Below, one piece after another: positions 52,343 to 63,715 of a stretch of 64,000 nucleotides of DNA (its first letter is position 1; each line of letters begins with the position of its first letter). A program made the translations under genes and the position numbers. Origin of the DNA: KBS-83 sp051025295 (GTDB lineage Bacteria > Acidobacteriota > Terriglobia > Terriglobales > Acidobacteriaceae); NCBI GenBank assembly GCA_051025295.1, contig JBMGJV010000006.1; one strand, 5' to 3'. The notes beneath the pieces are model-generated. The model ran no database searches. It saw only the letters and a list, made by a program, of their open reading frames with translations, and was not told the DNA's origin.

Positions 52343-53526
52343 GCAGCCGTGTTCGCAACCGCCGCAGGCGGTGCGGGCACCTGTTCCACCTTCGCGCGCT
52401 TGCGTCGCACCTGCCGCTGCGCCACGTAAATCAAAGCAGCGAACGTCACGATCAGCAGCGTTAGCGCGACCACGCCATGCAGCTGCGGCACCTCGCCGTA
52501 GAGCAGCGCGAGTCCAAGGAAGACAAACAGCAGGTGCGCGCAGAAGACCTCGAGCGAGGCCTTGCCCAGCGTGATAAACGGCTCGCGCGAGATCACCCAG
52601 CGCACTGCGCTGCGCGCCCCGTACAGCAGGATCACAAACGCCACGATGTTCAGCATGCGCAGCGGCGCGACCTGCCACTTGTCGAGCCACATCCCGAAGC
52701 TCTCTTGTGTCAGCGCAGGCCCCCACCAGCTATGCCGCACGCCAAAGAAGAAGACGCACACCGCGCCCGCCACCCAGCGCGTCCACACAGGCAGGCGGCG
52801 CAGCGGTAGTGAGCCTTCAAGCGAGCGCGCCCCCAGCCACATGCCGATGATCCAGATCCACTGCCACGCGAACAGATTGAACGCGCCCGACTGCTGCAGC
52901 GGGATCGGCAGATGCGTCAGCGAGACGACCGCATCATGCACCCAGATGCGCAGGTGAAACTGCGCCAGCAGCCAAATGAATGTGCTGCCGATCACCACAG
53001 GCCGCCAGCCCCGCCGCGCTGCGATCGATATCGCCAGTGGCGATGCCAGCAGGAACAGCACGTACATCGGCAGGATGTCGAGCAGCGGCGGACAGTAGAT
53101 CAGCAGCAGTGAGCCGATGATCGCCACGCCGGGGTGCGCAAAGTAGAAGTCGAGCAGATGCTCGAGCGCTGCACGATGGCTGAAGTGCGCGAACGCCGCA
53201 GCAAACGTGAACGCCAGCAGCAGCAGCGAGACGTGGTAAGCGTACACACGCAGCGCGCGCTTCCATAGCTTGTTGCGTAGGGCGTCCGGATCGAGCGCCT
53301 GCCGCATGTACACACGTCCCACCAGCAGCGCGGAGAGGAACACAAAACCCTCAGCCGAGGAGACGAACCCGAATGGCTGGTTCACGAAATCGCTCATTCG
53401 CGTCGGCAGATGCGTCAGCGTCATCCACACCAGGAACAAGCCTCGGAGCGCATCGAACTCAGGCCGCCGCGTGAGCTGCAGCTTCTTGAGAGCGGCCGTC
53501 GATGTGTTCTTCAGGTTCAAACGCAA
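52339..53526 (-). CDS. opgC: OpgC-family membrane acyltransferase-like protein
   Basis: 395 residues, about ten hydrophobic helices. RRPEFDALRGLFLVWMTLTHLPTR at the N-terminus is the OpgC/Acyl_transf_3 signature, with the conserved His in TH. FVSSAEGFVFLSALLVGRVY follows. In E. coli OpgC succinylates osmoregulated periplasmic glucans; here no opgG or opgH is near, so the acceptor is unknown. Start TTG 53526 has GGGGAG 5 nt upstream. Confidence 0.84.
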   Translation of the reverse strand: MRLNLKNTSTAALKKLQLTRRPEFDALRGLFLVWMTLTHLPTRMSDFVNQPFGFVSSAEGFVFLSALLVGRVYMRQALDPDALRNKLWKRALRVYAYHVSLLLLAFTFAAAFAHFSHRAALEHLLDFYFAHPGVAIIGSLLLIYCPPLLDILPMYVLFLLASPLAISIAARRGWRPVVIGSTFIWLLAQFHLRIWVHDAVVSLTHLPIPLQQSGAFNLFAWQWIWIIGMWLGARSLEGSLPLRRLPVWTRWVAGAVCVFFFGVRHSWWGPALTQESFGMWLDKWQVAPLRMLNIVAFVILLYGARSAVRWVISREPFITLGKASLEVFCAHLLFVFLGLALLYGEVPQLHGVVALTLLIVTFAALIYVAQRQVRRKRAKVEQVPAPPAAVANTAA

Positions 53527-53646
53527 ACACGCTCCCCAGCCCTCTTAGACGGAGTTCCGGGGAGCAGGTTGCGCGGAAACAATGCACTTCGCTGTGTGCA
53601 TCCCGAACAGGCCCGCTTCCTCGCAGCAGGAAATCAGCAGAACTGC

Positions 53647-54825
53647 TTAGTACGCCGCAATCCCGGTGATCGCCTGCCCGATGATCAGCGTGTGGATATC
53701 CTGCGTGCCCTCGTACGTCTTTACCGACTCGAGGTTCATCATGTGGCGCATGATCGGGTAGTCGTCCGTGATGCCGTTGCCGCCCAGCACGTCGCGCGAC
53801 AGCCGCGCGCATTCGAGCGCGATCTGCACGTTGTTCCGCTTGGCCATCGAGATGTGCTCGAAGCCCACCTTGCCGGCATCCTTCAACCGCCCTACCTGCA
53901 GCGACAGCAGTTGGCCCTTCGTGATCTCCGTCACCATCCAGGCCAGCTTCTCCTGCACCAACTGGTGGCTCGCGATCGGCTGATCGCGGAACTGCTTCCG
54001 CATTAGTGCATACTGCAGCGCCGTGTCATAGCACGCCATGGCCGCGCCCAGCGCGCCCCAGCTAATGCCGAAGCGCGCCTGGTTCAGGCACATCAGCGGC
54101 GACTTCAGACCACCCGTGCCCGGCAGCAGCGCCGATGCAGGCACCCGCACATCCTGCAACGCCAGCCCCGACGTGATCGACGCACGCAGCGACCACTTGC
54201 CATGCACGTCATACGCGCGGAAGCCCGGCGTCTTGGTCGGCACCAGGAAGCCGCGGACCTTGTCGTTCTCATCCGTCACCTTCGCCCAGATCACCGCGAC
54301 GTCCGCGATCGAACCCGACGTGATCCACATCTTTTCGCCATTCAGGATGTAGTCGTCGCCATCGCGCCGCGCGCGTGTCCGCATGCCGCCCGGGTTTGAG
54401 CCGAAGTCCGGCTCCGTCAGGCCGAAGCAGCCCAGTTTCTCGCCCTTGGCCATCGCGGGCAGCCACTCGTCCTTCTGCGCGTCCGTGCCGAAGGTGTAGA
54501 TCGGGTACATCACCAGCGCGGACTGCACGCTCACAAACGAGCGGAGCCCGCTATCGCCGCGCTCCAGCTCCTGTGTCACGAGTCCGTACTCGACATTCGA
54601 CATCCCGGCGCAGCCATAGCCATGCAGGTTCGCGCCAAAGAAGCCGAGCTCGCCCATCGGCTTGATCAGCTCGCGCGGAAACCGGCCCTCGCGATTGCAC
54701 TCCTCGATGATCGGGATGACGTTGTTTTCGACATAGCGGCGCGCCGTCTCGCGCACCATCCGCTCATCCTCCGACAACAATGTGTCGAAGCCGATGAAGT
54801 CAACGCCCTTGAACTTGAAAGCCAT
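53647..54825 (-). CDS. gcdH: Glutaryl-CoA dehydrogenase (acyl-CoA dehydrogenase family)
   Basis: 392 residues, an FAD-dependent acyl-CoA dehydrogenase. SVQSALVMYPI, FGLTEPDFGSNPGGMRT and the catalytic Glu in TYEGTQDIHTLIIG match glutaryl-CoA dehydrogenase, which oxidises and decarboxylates glutaryl-CoA to crotonyl-CoA in lysine and aromatic breakdown. Other acyl-CoA dehydrogenases cannot be fully excluded. ATG 54825 has GGAAGG about 10 nt upstream. Confidence 0.9.
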   Translation of the reverse strand: MAFKFKGVDFIGFDTLLSEDERMVRETARRYVENNVIPIIEECNREGRFPRELIKPMGELGFFGANLHGYGCAGMSNVEYGLVTQELERGDSGLRSFVSVQSALVMYPIYTFGTDAQKDEWLPAMAKGEKLGCFGLTEPDFGSNPGGMRTRARRDGDDYILNGEKMWITSGSIADVAVIWAKVTDENDKVRGFLVPTKTPGFRAYDVHGKWSLRASITSGLALQDVRVPASALLPGTGGLKSPLMCLNQARFGISWGALGAAMACYDTALQYALMRKQFRDQPIASHQLVQEKLAWMVTEITKGQLLSLQVGRLKDAGKVGFEHISMAKRNNVQIALECARLSRDVLGGNGITDDYPIMRHMMNLESVKTYEGTQDIHTLIIGQAITGIAAY

Positions 54826-54931
54826 GTGGGTCCAACCTTCCCTGCAGACGTGCAAACCAATCAGGGTAGCAGAGCAGGCACGCCGCAAGACGGCTGCTGG
54901 CGGCCAGCCCCGCGGAAGACTTTGGTGCCAT

Positions 54932-54958
54932 CCACGCCGGGTTCGAAAGCCGGCGTGG
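54932..54958 (-). terminator. Hairpin downstream of the NHL-repeat gene
   Basis: Nine-bp perfect arms (54932-54940 and 54950-54958) have a 9-nt loop. It lies 14 nt after the NHL gene stop on the minus strand and lacks a T tract. Confidence 0.5.
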
Positions 54959-54972
54959 GGGGTGAAAGAACG

Positions 54973-57957
54973 CTAGTTTGTCACCGTGATGGTGACGTTT
55001 ACCGGCTGACTGGCTGCGGCCGAGCCCGCCCCTGCCGTTGCATTCAGCCGGATGGTGTAAGTTCCCGCAGGCGTCGCGCTCGCATTCGGCGGTGGCGTGG
55101 ACGCGCCGGAGCTGCCACCGCATCCGATCGCGCCCAGTGCCAGCACGAGCAGGCAGAGCGCTGCGGGCCACGACTTGCGTCGCATCACCGGCACGCCGAA
55201 GAACAGCAGCGCGAGCACCGCCCCACCACGCGGCAGCCACTCTGGCAGCAGCGGAGCCGGCGCGAGCTTCGCTGTTGCGGCCGTGGTGCTCACCGTCAGC
55301 GTCGTCGTCGCGGCAACGCCGTTCGGCGTCACACTGGCCGGGCTGAAAGCGCAGGAGACGCCCTGTGGCAGCGACGTCGCATCGCAGTTGAACGTGACCG
55401 CCTGGTTGAATCCATTCTGCGGTGTGACCGTGATCGCAAGCGAGCCTGTACCGCCCTGCTTCACCGTCAGCGTGCCCGGGTTCGCGGCAACTGTGTAAGT
55501 CGGTGCGGCCGGTGCGCCCACCGTGACCGCGACCGGAGCCGAGGTCACGGCGGCATAGTGCACATCGCCCGCATAGCTCGATGTCACGGAGGCATTGCCC
55601 GTCGCCAAGGCGCTGGTCGTGAACGTCGCCGTGTAGTTGCCGGAAGCATCCGGCGCAGCGGGCAGATCGGCAGACCCAAGGACGGTCGCTCCGTTGAGGA
55701 ACTGCACCGTTCCCGTCGGCGCAAATCCGAACGAGAGATTGCTGTAGCTCGCGCTGAGCGTCACCGGCGAGCCCGCGCTCGCGGTCGTCGCGGATGCAGT
55801 CAGGGCGGCATTGAGTTTGGTCGGATGCAGCAGCACGCGCCGCACCCGCAGATTGCCAGCGTCGGAGATATAGACGTCCCCAAGAGTGTCTGCAGTGACG
55901 CTGACAGCGCCAAAAAGTTGAGCCTTGGTGGCCGGTCCACCGTCCCCCGAGTAGCCGAGTGTACCGTTGCCTGCGAGGGTCGTGATCATCCCGCTTCGCA
56001 GATCAATGGAGCGGATGACGGCATTTCCTGTGTCAGCGATCAGCAGGTGTCCCGCGCCGTCCACTGCAATGTGCCGCGGCGAATGCAGCAGCGCTGCGGT
56101 TGCCGGACCGCCGTCGCCGGCATACCCGCCGCTCGACGGTTGGGTCAGGCTGCGAATCGTTCCGTTCTTCAGATCGATAGCGCGGATCACGTTATAGAGG
56201 GTGTCGCTCAGGTACAACGTCCCGTTCCCGTCGAGAGCCAGGCCGGTAACCTCGCCCAGCCGCGCATCGATAGCTGGTCCACCATCTCCGACAGGACCAC
56301 CGCTGCCCAGGGTGCTCCCGGCGATGATTATCTGTGCGCCCGTCACCGTGTCGACGCTGACGATGTGATTCGGAGTGTTCAGCGTCGCGTAGACGAGCCC
56401 GTGGCCGTCCGCAGCAATCTGCGAGCCGGGCCAGAGTCCGGACCCCGGTTGGGAGCTGTCGACCAGCTTCTTGAACGTGCCGTGCGTCGGGTCGACCCCG
56501 ATCAAGTCGGATCCGCTGAGAATGAAGACCTCTTGCTCGCTGCCGGGATTGATGGAGTCGGGCGAGAAGACGGGAGTGATCACGGGAGCCGCATTCGAGG
56601 GGGTTGAGCCCACGATCGTGGTAATCACACCCGTGTGCGAATCGATCTGCCGGATGGCGCCGTTGCCACTGTCGGCAAGGAGCAGATGACCTGCGGCATC
56701 GAAGGCCAAGTCGTTCGGACCGGACACGCCCGCTAGCGGTGCGAGGCCTCCGTCGCCGAAGTCGTTCAAGAAGCCGTTTCCCGCGACAGTGGTGATGTTG
56801 CTGCCTACCGTAAAGCTGCGAATTCGAGCGTAAGAGCGAACCACAACCTGGCCCTGCAGCGAGACAGCCATGGAGTACACGTTTAGGCTCGCAGCGGTGG
56901 CCGGCCCCCCATCCCCAAGCGGCCCGGCCTGCCCGGTTCCCGCTACCAGGGTGACCGCATGGGTCCCCTGATCGAAACGGTAGATCTGGCTAAAGCTGCT
57001 GCCGAAGAACAGGTTGCCCTGTGCATCTGCCGCGACCGCGGTTGGGTACAGGTGCTTGTCGCCCACCGCTGGGTATCCGGGGTAGGAGGTGGTGAGCAGG
57101 CCACCTCCGGCGATGAGCTGAATTGTGTCCGTCGTCAGGTCAAGATCGAGCAGACTGGGTGCGGGACGGTACGCGGTCTGATCGTTTGGGTATCCGAACT
57201 CCTGAGAGGCCAGATACAAGTGGCTGCCGCGCACCGCAATGCACGCAGTGCTGGGGTCGACGCCGATGATCACACTGGTACCCGGGCAGCCCTGGCCAGG
57301 CGCGATGGAGCAGGGCGCTTTCGAGTAGATCGTGCCCGCGATGGTGGAGAGAACCCCGGTGACCGCATCGACGCGCCGGATGAATTGTCCATCGACGATG
57401 AACAGATCGCCCACGGCGTCGACGGCTAGGGCGGTTGGAAACCCGAGCGGAGTTTGGGCCGCGAGACCGCCATCTCCCAAGTCAGCCGCGCCGACCTTCC
57501 CGCTCACGCCAGCCACGGTGGTGATCATCCCCGTTTTTGCATCGACGCGTCGTACCGTCGGTCCCGAGATGTCTGATATGTAAAGGTCACCCGCTGCGTC
57601 AACCGCCAAGCCCTGTGGCCCTGCCAAATGGGCCGAAGTGGCAGGTCCCCCGTCGCCGGAATCTGCAAAGGGTCCGGCGGCCATCGGTACCCCTGCGTAC
57701 ACGGACGCGTTGCCGGCAGGATCGATCCTCAACACCACGTTGAAGCCAATCGCGGTGGTGTACAGGTTCCCGGAAGCATCCATCACGACTGCGCCGCCGG
57801 CGCCGATCCCCACAGTTGTCGCATTTGCGGCGGACTGAAAGGGCACTGCGCCGGCAATGGTTTCGATGATGCCAGTCGGTTGCTGTGCGACAGCGTGAGA
57901 GAGGGTGAGTAGACAGGTGCAGACGAACAGGACGGACGTGTGGAGCAGTCGACGCAT
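54973..57957 (-). CDS. Secreted NHL-repeat/Ig-like protein with C-terminal GCGG segment
   Basis: 994 residues from ATG 57957, with GAGG 8 nt upstream and a signal peptide (about 1-24, AVAQQ). Residues about 40-690 form many NHL repeats of the type GLAVDAAGDLYISD...VRRVDAKTGMITTVAG, often with DGGPAT, making one or more propellers. An Ig-like domain repeat (about 700-800) and another Ig-like domain follow. The second has a hydrophobic block with MRRK and a second helix ending GCGG inserted before its last strands. The function is not known. Confidence 0.82.
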   Translation of the reverse strand: MRRLLHTSVLFVCTCLLTLSHAVAQQPTGIIETIAGAVPFQSAANATTVGIGAGGAVVMDASGNLYTTAIGFNVVLRIDPAGNASVYAGVPMAAGPFADSGDGGPATSAHLAGPQGLAVDAAGDLYISDISGPTVRRVDAKTGMITTVAGVSGKVGAADLGDGGLAAQTPLGFPTALAVDAVGDLFIVDGQFIRRVDAVTGVLSTIAGTIYSKAPCSIAPGQGCPGTSVIIGVDPSTACIAVRGSHLYLASQEFGYPNDQTAYRPAPSLLDLDLTTDTIQLIAGGGLLTTSYPGYPAVGDKHLYPTAVAADAQGNLFFGSSFSQIYRFDQGTHAVTLVAGTGQAGPLGDGGPATAASLNVYSMAVSLQGQVVVRSYARIRSFTVGSNITTVAGNGFLNDFGDGGLAPLAGVSGPNDLAFDAAGHLLLADSGNGAIRQIDSHTGVITTIVGSTPSNAAPVITPVFSPDSINPGSEQEVFILSGSDLIGVDPTHGTFKKLVDSSQPGSGLWPGSQIAADGHGLVYATLNTPNHIVSVDTVTGAQIIIAGSTLGSGGPVGDGGPAIDARLGEVTGLALDGNGTLYLSDTLYNVIRAIDLKNGTIRSLTQPSSGGYAGDGGPATAALLHSPRHIAVDGAGHLLIADTGNAVIRSIDLRSGMITTLAGNGTLGYSGDGGPATKAQLFGAVSVTADTLGDVYISDAGNLRVRRVLLHPTKLNAALTASATTASAGSPVTLSASYSNLSFGFAPTGTVQFLNGATVLGSADLPAAPDASGNYTATFTTSALATGNASVTSSYAGDVHYAAVTSAPVAVTVGAPAAPTYTVAANPGTLTVKQGGTGSLAITVTPQNGFNQAVTFNCDATSLPQGVSCAFSPASVTPNGVAATTTLTVSTTAATAKLAPAPLLPEWLPRGGAVLALLFFGVPVMRRKSWPAALCLLVLALGAIGCGGSSGASTPPPNASATPAGTYTIRLNATAGAGSAAASQPVNVTITVTN

Positions 57958-58264
57958 GGAGCGGGCCTCAGGAACTGAACAGCATCGGCCCCGGGGGTGG
58001 GCACGGTCAGAACAGACTAGCAACCAGAGATGCAGAAATCGCATCCCGCGCTCGTCAAAGTTCGGGATTGATCCACTTTTCGAGCACAAATTGGAACTGA
58101 CGAAATGGAGCATGCGGGAACTCTGGCCACCTCCCGGGCGCCCAAAGCAGATGTGGCTCGCGAGAGCGGTGTCGCGCCATCGCGACGCTATACTGAGAGG
58201 TGGCGCGGGCAAGCAGGCGCACCCCAGAGCACCATCCAATTTCCGCAGGCGAGTGATTTCATCA
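57958..58264. other. 307-nt divergent intergenic region
   Basis: It separates the NHL gene and aceE. The only clear element is TATACT at 58189-58194, facing aceE with a leader of about 64 nt; no good -35 is visible. I see no small gene or RNA. Confidence 0.5.
58189..58194 (+). promoter_or_regulatory. Candidate -10 box of aceE
   Basis: TATACT, followed by GAGAGG, matches the box near nuoB (TATACTGAGGG). The -35 region (58166-58171) is poor. The predicted mRNA has a leader of about 64 nt. Confidence 0.4.
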
Positions 58265-60934
<2,670 letters not shown>

Positions 60935-60960
60935 CACTCGCGCAGTCAGCCACACGCACA

Positions 60961-60988
60961 AAGGCCGGAGCATCCGCTCCGGCCTTTG
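60961..60988 (+). terminator. Intrinsic terminator after aceE
   Basis: A perfect 12-bp stem (60961-60972 with 60977-60988) has an ATCC loop and is followed by GTCATTTCTTTG. It starts 26 nt after the stop. The AAA side could serve the opposite strand as well. Confidence 0.85.
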
Positions 60989-61027
60989 TCATTTCTTTGC
61001 TGACCTTATCTAGATCTACGTCCAGCA

Positions 61028-61087
61028 CCTAAGCTCCGCAGGCGTCTGGACAGATTTGCTGGCGCCTAAGCTTCGCAGGCGTCCAGA
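61028..61087. repeat. Imperfect 23-nt direct duplication at the 3' end of the small gene
   Basis: 61028-61050 and 61065-61087 match at 20 of 23 positions with a 37-nt offset. The second copy contains the last codons of the 61066-61248 gene (LDACEA and stop) on the minus strand; the first lies just beyond its stop. It looks like a partial tandem duplication. Confidence 0.75.
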
Positions 61088-61248
61088 ATTGCAGCCAGCC
61101 GCGCATCCACCGGTACCATGCCCGTGGTTCTCTGCTTGCCCGTCTGGGCCGCAGTGATCTTGCGCCCGCTGCGCGGGGACAGGGGAGGGGCCGACATCCT
61201 CGGCAGGGTGGTGCGCATGTCTCTCGGGTATGGGGCCGGGCTGTTCAT
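61066..61248 (-). CDS. Small 60-residue protein with a near-perfect Shine-Dalgarno
   Basis: Sixty residues, starting MNSPAPYPRDMRT and ending ARLAAILDACEA. AGGAGG lies 5 nt before the ATG, one of the strongest ribosome-binding sites in the window, so I consider it translated. It has a Pro/Arg-rich N-terminus and a likely short C-terminal helix, no signal peptide and no membrane segment. I know no homologous family. It is divergent from the efflux adaptor, and its upstream region holds a candidate sigma-54 promoter. A much longer frame in this strand (to 62601) overlaps the adaptor and is not supported. Confidence 0.7.
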   Translation of the reverse strand: MNSPAPYPRDMRTTLPRMSAPPLSPRSGRKITAAQTGKQRTTGMVPVDARLAAILDACEA

Positions 61249-61366
61249 CTCTACCTCCTGGGTGGGCTCGTAACGATTGCGGGTGCGTCGCGCCCACGTC
61301 CGTTTGTGTCCAATGCGTTCGTATTGTGGGCCACACCGGAACCGTCGGCCATCACTCGTTGGTCGT

Positions 61367-61382
61367 AGCACCTCGTTTGCCA
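61367..61382 (-). promoter_or_regulatory. Candidate sigma-54 promoter (GG-N10-GC)
   Basis: On the minus strand the sequence reads TGGCAAACGAGGTGCT, with GG at 61381-61380 and GC at 61369-61368. The spacing is exactly 10 nt, as in -24/-12 elements. The predicted start near 61356 would give a leader of about 108 nt to the small gene. Confidence 0.45.
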
Positions 61383-61399
61383 ACACGCAGCCCCGGCTG

Positions 61400-61417
61400 G
61401 TGTCCGGAAGCGGACAC
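61400..61417. promoter_or_regulatory. Palindrome GTGTCCG-GAAG-CGGACAC, candidate activator site
   Basis: Two 7-nt arms are exact inverted copies around GAAG. It lies 18 nt upstream of the candidate sigma-54 -24 element of the small gene and 93 nt before the adaptor start on the other strand, so a bound activator could act on either gene. Confidence 0.55.
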
Positions 61418-61509
61418 TCGCGTCTCTGGCCGAACAACCATGTCCGCGCCCCCTCTTTCACATCTGCCGGTAACCTTTGCCGATGCTGTGACTTAGAGGA
61501 ATGGCCGCA

Positions 61510-62682
61510 ATGGATCACGGCATGCATACTATGTCTGCGATGGACATTGCCAGGCCAGATCTCAAAGCAAAGAAGAACCGACGCCGCATCGTCATCGGTG
61601 CGATCGCCCTTGTTGTCCTGCTCGCCGCCACCTTTGGCGTGCTCCGGCTCAAGCCGGCTGCGCCGTCGGTTGAGCGCAGCACCGTCTGGACCGACACGGT
61701 CAAGCGCGGCCCCATGGTGCGCCAGGTGCGTGGCAATGGCACGCTGGTCCCGCGCGAGGACACGATCCGCCAGATTCCCGCGCAGACCGATGCCACCGTC
61801 ACCCGTATCCTCGAGCTGCCGGGCACCAAGGTGTCCGCCGACACCGTTCTCGTCGAGTTGAACGACCCGCTGCTGACCCAGCAGGCGCTCGACGCCCAGC
61901 TCCAGCTCAAGGAGGCCGAGGCCGACCTGAAGAACACCCACGTCAAGCTGCAGAGCGACCTTCTGGGCCAGCGCTCGACCGCCGCCAACGTGGGCGCCGA
62001 TTACGCCACCGCCAAGCGCCAGGCCGACACGGACAAGTCGCTCTATCAACTCGGCGTCATCTCCGGCCTCGCCTACAAGGCGTCGCAAAGCAAGGCGGAC
62101 GGTCTGACGACGCAGAACCAAATGCAGCAAAATGTCGTATCCATCAACGAGGAGGCGCTGACCACCCAGCTCTCGGTCGCACAGGCCAAGGTGGATCAGG
62201 CACGCGCGATGTACCAGCTCAAGGAGCAGCAGCTGGCGTCGCTTCGCGTGCGGGCCGGGATCAATGGCGTGCTCACGGACCTGCCGCTCGCAGTCGGCCA
62301 GCATGTCACCCCTGGGACGATGCTGGCGAAAGTGGTGGAGCCGAACCAGTTGAAGGCTGCCCTGAACATTCCGGAGACGCAGGCGCGCGACATCCAGATC
62401 GGTCAGCCGGCCTCGATCGATACGCATAACGGCGTAATCGAGGGCACGGTGAAGCGGATCGATCCCGGCGTCCACAATGGCACTGTGACCGTCGACGTCG
62501 CGCTGAACAACCACGTCGAGGGCGAGCGACCAGACCTGAGTGTGGACGGCACCATTGATCTCGAGCGGCTGGCCAATGTGCTCTACGTCGGCGCCCGGCA
62601 TTCGGCAACGAAGATTCGACGATCAGCCTGTTCAAGCTGGGCCCGGATGGCAAGACCGCATCGCGCGTACCCGTCAAGGTAG
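61510..62682 (+). CDS. RND/MacA-like periplasmic adaptor, apparently frameshifted at its end
   Basis: An HlyD/MacA-type adaptor: N-terminal membrane anchor (about 25-45), a biotinyl-lipoyl-like start (TDATVTRILELPGTKVSADTVLVELND), a long coiled coil (about 120-230) and a beta-barrel region. It would join an ABC efflux system in the next genes. From about 62593 the frame changes: after LYVG the sequence becomes RHSATKIRRS..., whereas the next frame gives AFGNEDSTISLFKLGPDG. One added base near 62593-62598 restores a frame ending at 62795. ATG 61510 has GAGGA 9 nt upstream; ATG 61501 abuts it. Confidence 0.85.
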   Translation: MDHGMHTMSAMDIARPDLKAKKNRRRIVIGAIALVVLLAATFGVLRLKPAAPSVERSTVWTDTVKRGPMVRQVRGNGTLVPREDTIRQIPAQTDATVTRILELPGTKVSADTVLVELNDPLLTQQALDAQLQLKEAEADLKNTHVKLQSDLLGQRSTAANVGADYATAKRQADTDKSLYQLGVISGLAYKASQSKADGLTTQNQMQQNVVSINEEALTTQLSVAQAKVDQARAMYQLKEQQLASLRVRAGINGVLTDLPLAVGQHVTPGTMLAKVVEPNQLKAALNIPETQARDIQIGQPASIDTHNGVIEGTVKRIDPGVHNGTVTVDVALNNHVEGERPDLSVDGTIDLERLANVLYVGARHSATKIRRSACSSWARMARPHRAYPSR

Positions 62683-62795
62683 GACGCGCGTCGGTCAACG
62701 CCATCCAGTTGCTGGGCGGGCTCAACGAGGGCGACAGCGTGATCCTGTCCGACATGTCCCGCTGGGACAACACGGACCGGATACGGCTTGAGTAA
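62598..62795 (+). pseudogene. Frameshifted C-terminal remainder of the adaptor
   Basis: Read in the third frame, this stretch gives AFGNEDSTISLFKLGPDGK..., then VPVKVGRASVNAIQLLGGL and DSVILSDMSRWD, ending IRLE and TAA at 62793-62795. VKVGRASVNAIQLLGGLNEG is the usual adaptor C-terminal beta-barrel and membrane-proximal domain. It completes the gene upstream. The ABC ATPase starts 32 nt after this stop, the expected spacing. Either a real single-base deletion or a sequence error explains it. Confidence 0.75.
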
Positions 62796-62827
62796 GGGAA
62801 GAGCAGGGAAGAGAGGCGAGGGCGATC

Positions 62828-63553
<726 letters not shown>

Positions 63554-63623
63554 CCAGACCGGCATCGCGAATGGCGGCATGCATCACGCGTCTGCGTGAC
63601 ACGGGAGACGTGTGCCCCTCGCC

Positions 63624-63668
63624 CGGACATACGCCAACCGGACAAACGCCGACCAGGCAAACGGCACG
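63624..63668. repeat. Three degenerate 15-nt tandem repeats before the permease
   Basis: CGGACATACGCCAAC, CGGACAAACGCCGAC and CAGGCAAACGGCACG lie back to back at 63624-63668, in the 162-nt gap between ATPase and permease genes. The 15-nt unit preserves reading frame, but no gene is evident there. Confidence 0.7.
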
Positions 63669-63715
63669 CAGAGAGATGGCACGCACAGACGCGAGACGTG
63701 CGAAAGGGGTGGACG

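Noticed and set aside
54622..56607. 661-residue frame antisense to the NHL and glutaryl-CoA dehydrogenase genes
   Set aside because: It crosses two genes and a terminator and shows only repetitive antisense residues.
57905..58264. AceE N-terminal extension of 120 residues
   Set aside because: It reads through the divergent intergenic region, lacks a start signal and is not part of the AceE family pattern, which starts at MSTQQ.
61418..61500. Sigma-54 promoter facing the efflux adaptor
   Set aside because: I found no GG-N10-GC downstream of the palindrome on the plus strand. The element fits only the minus strand.
61066..62601. Long 511-residue open frame antisense to the efflux adaptor
   Set aside because: It covers the adaptor on the opposite strand and has no ribosome-binding site. 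Only its last 60 codons have a real start signal, which I call separately.
63624..63668. Possible CRISPR-like array
   Set aside because: Units are 15 nt, adjacent and degenerate, with no spacers and no cas genes nearby.
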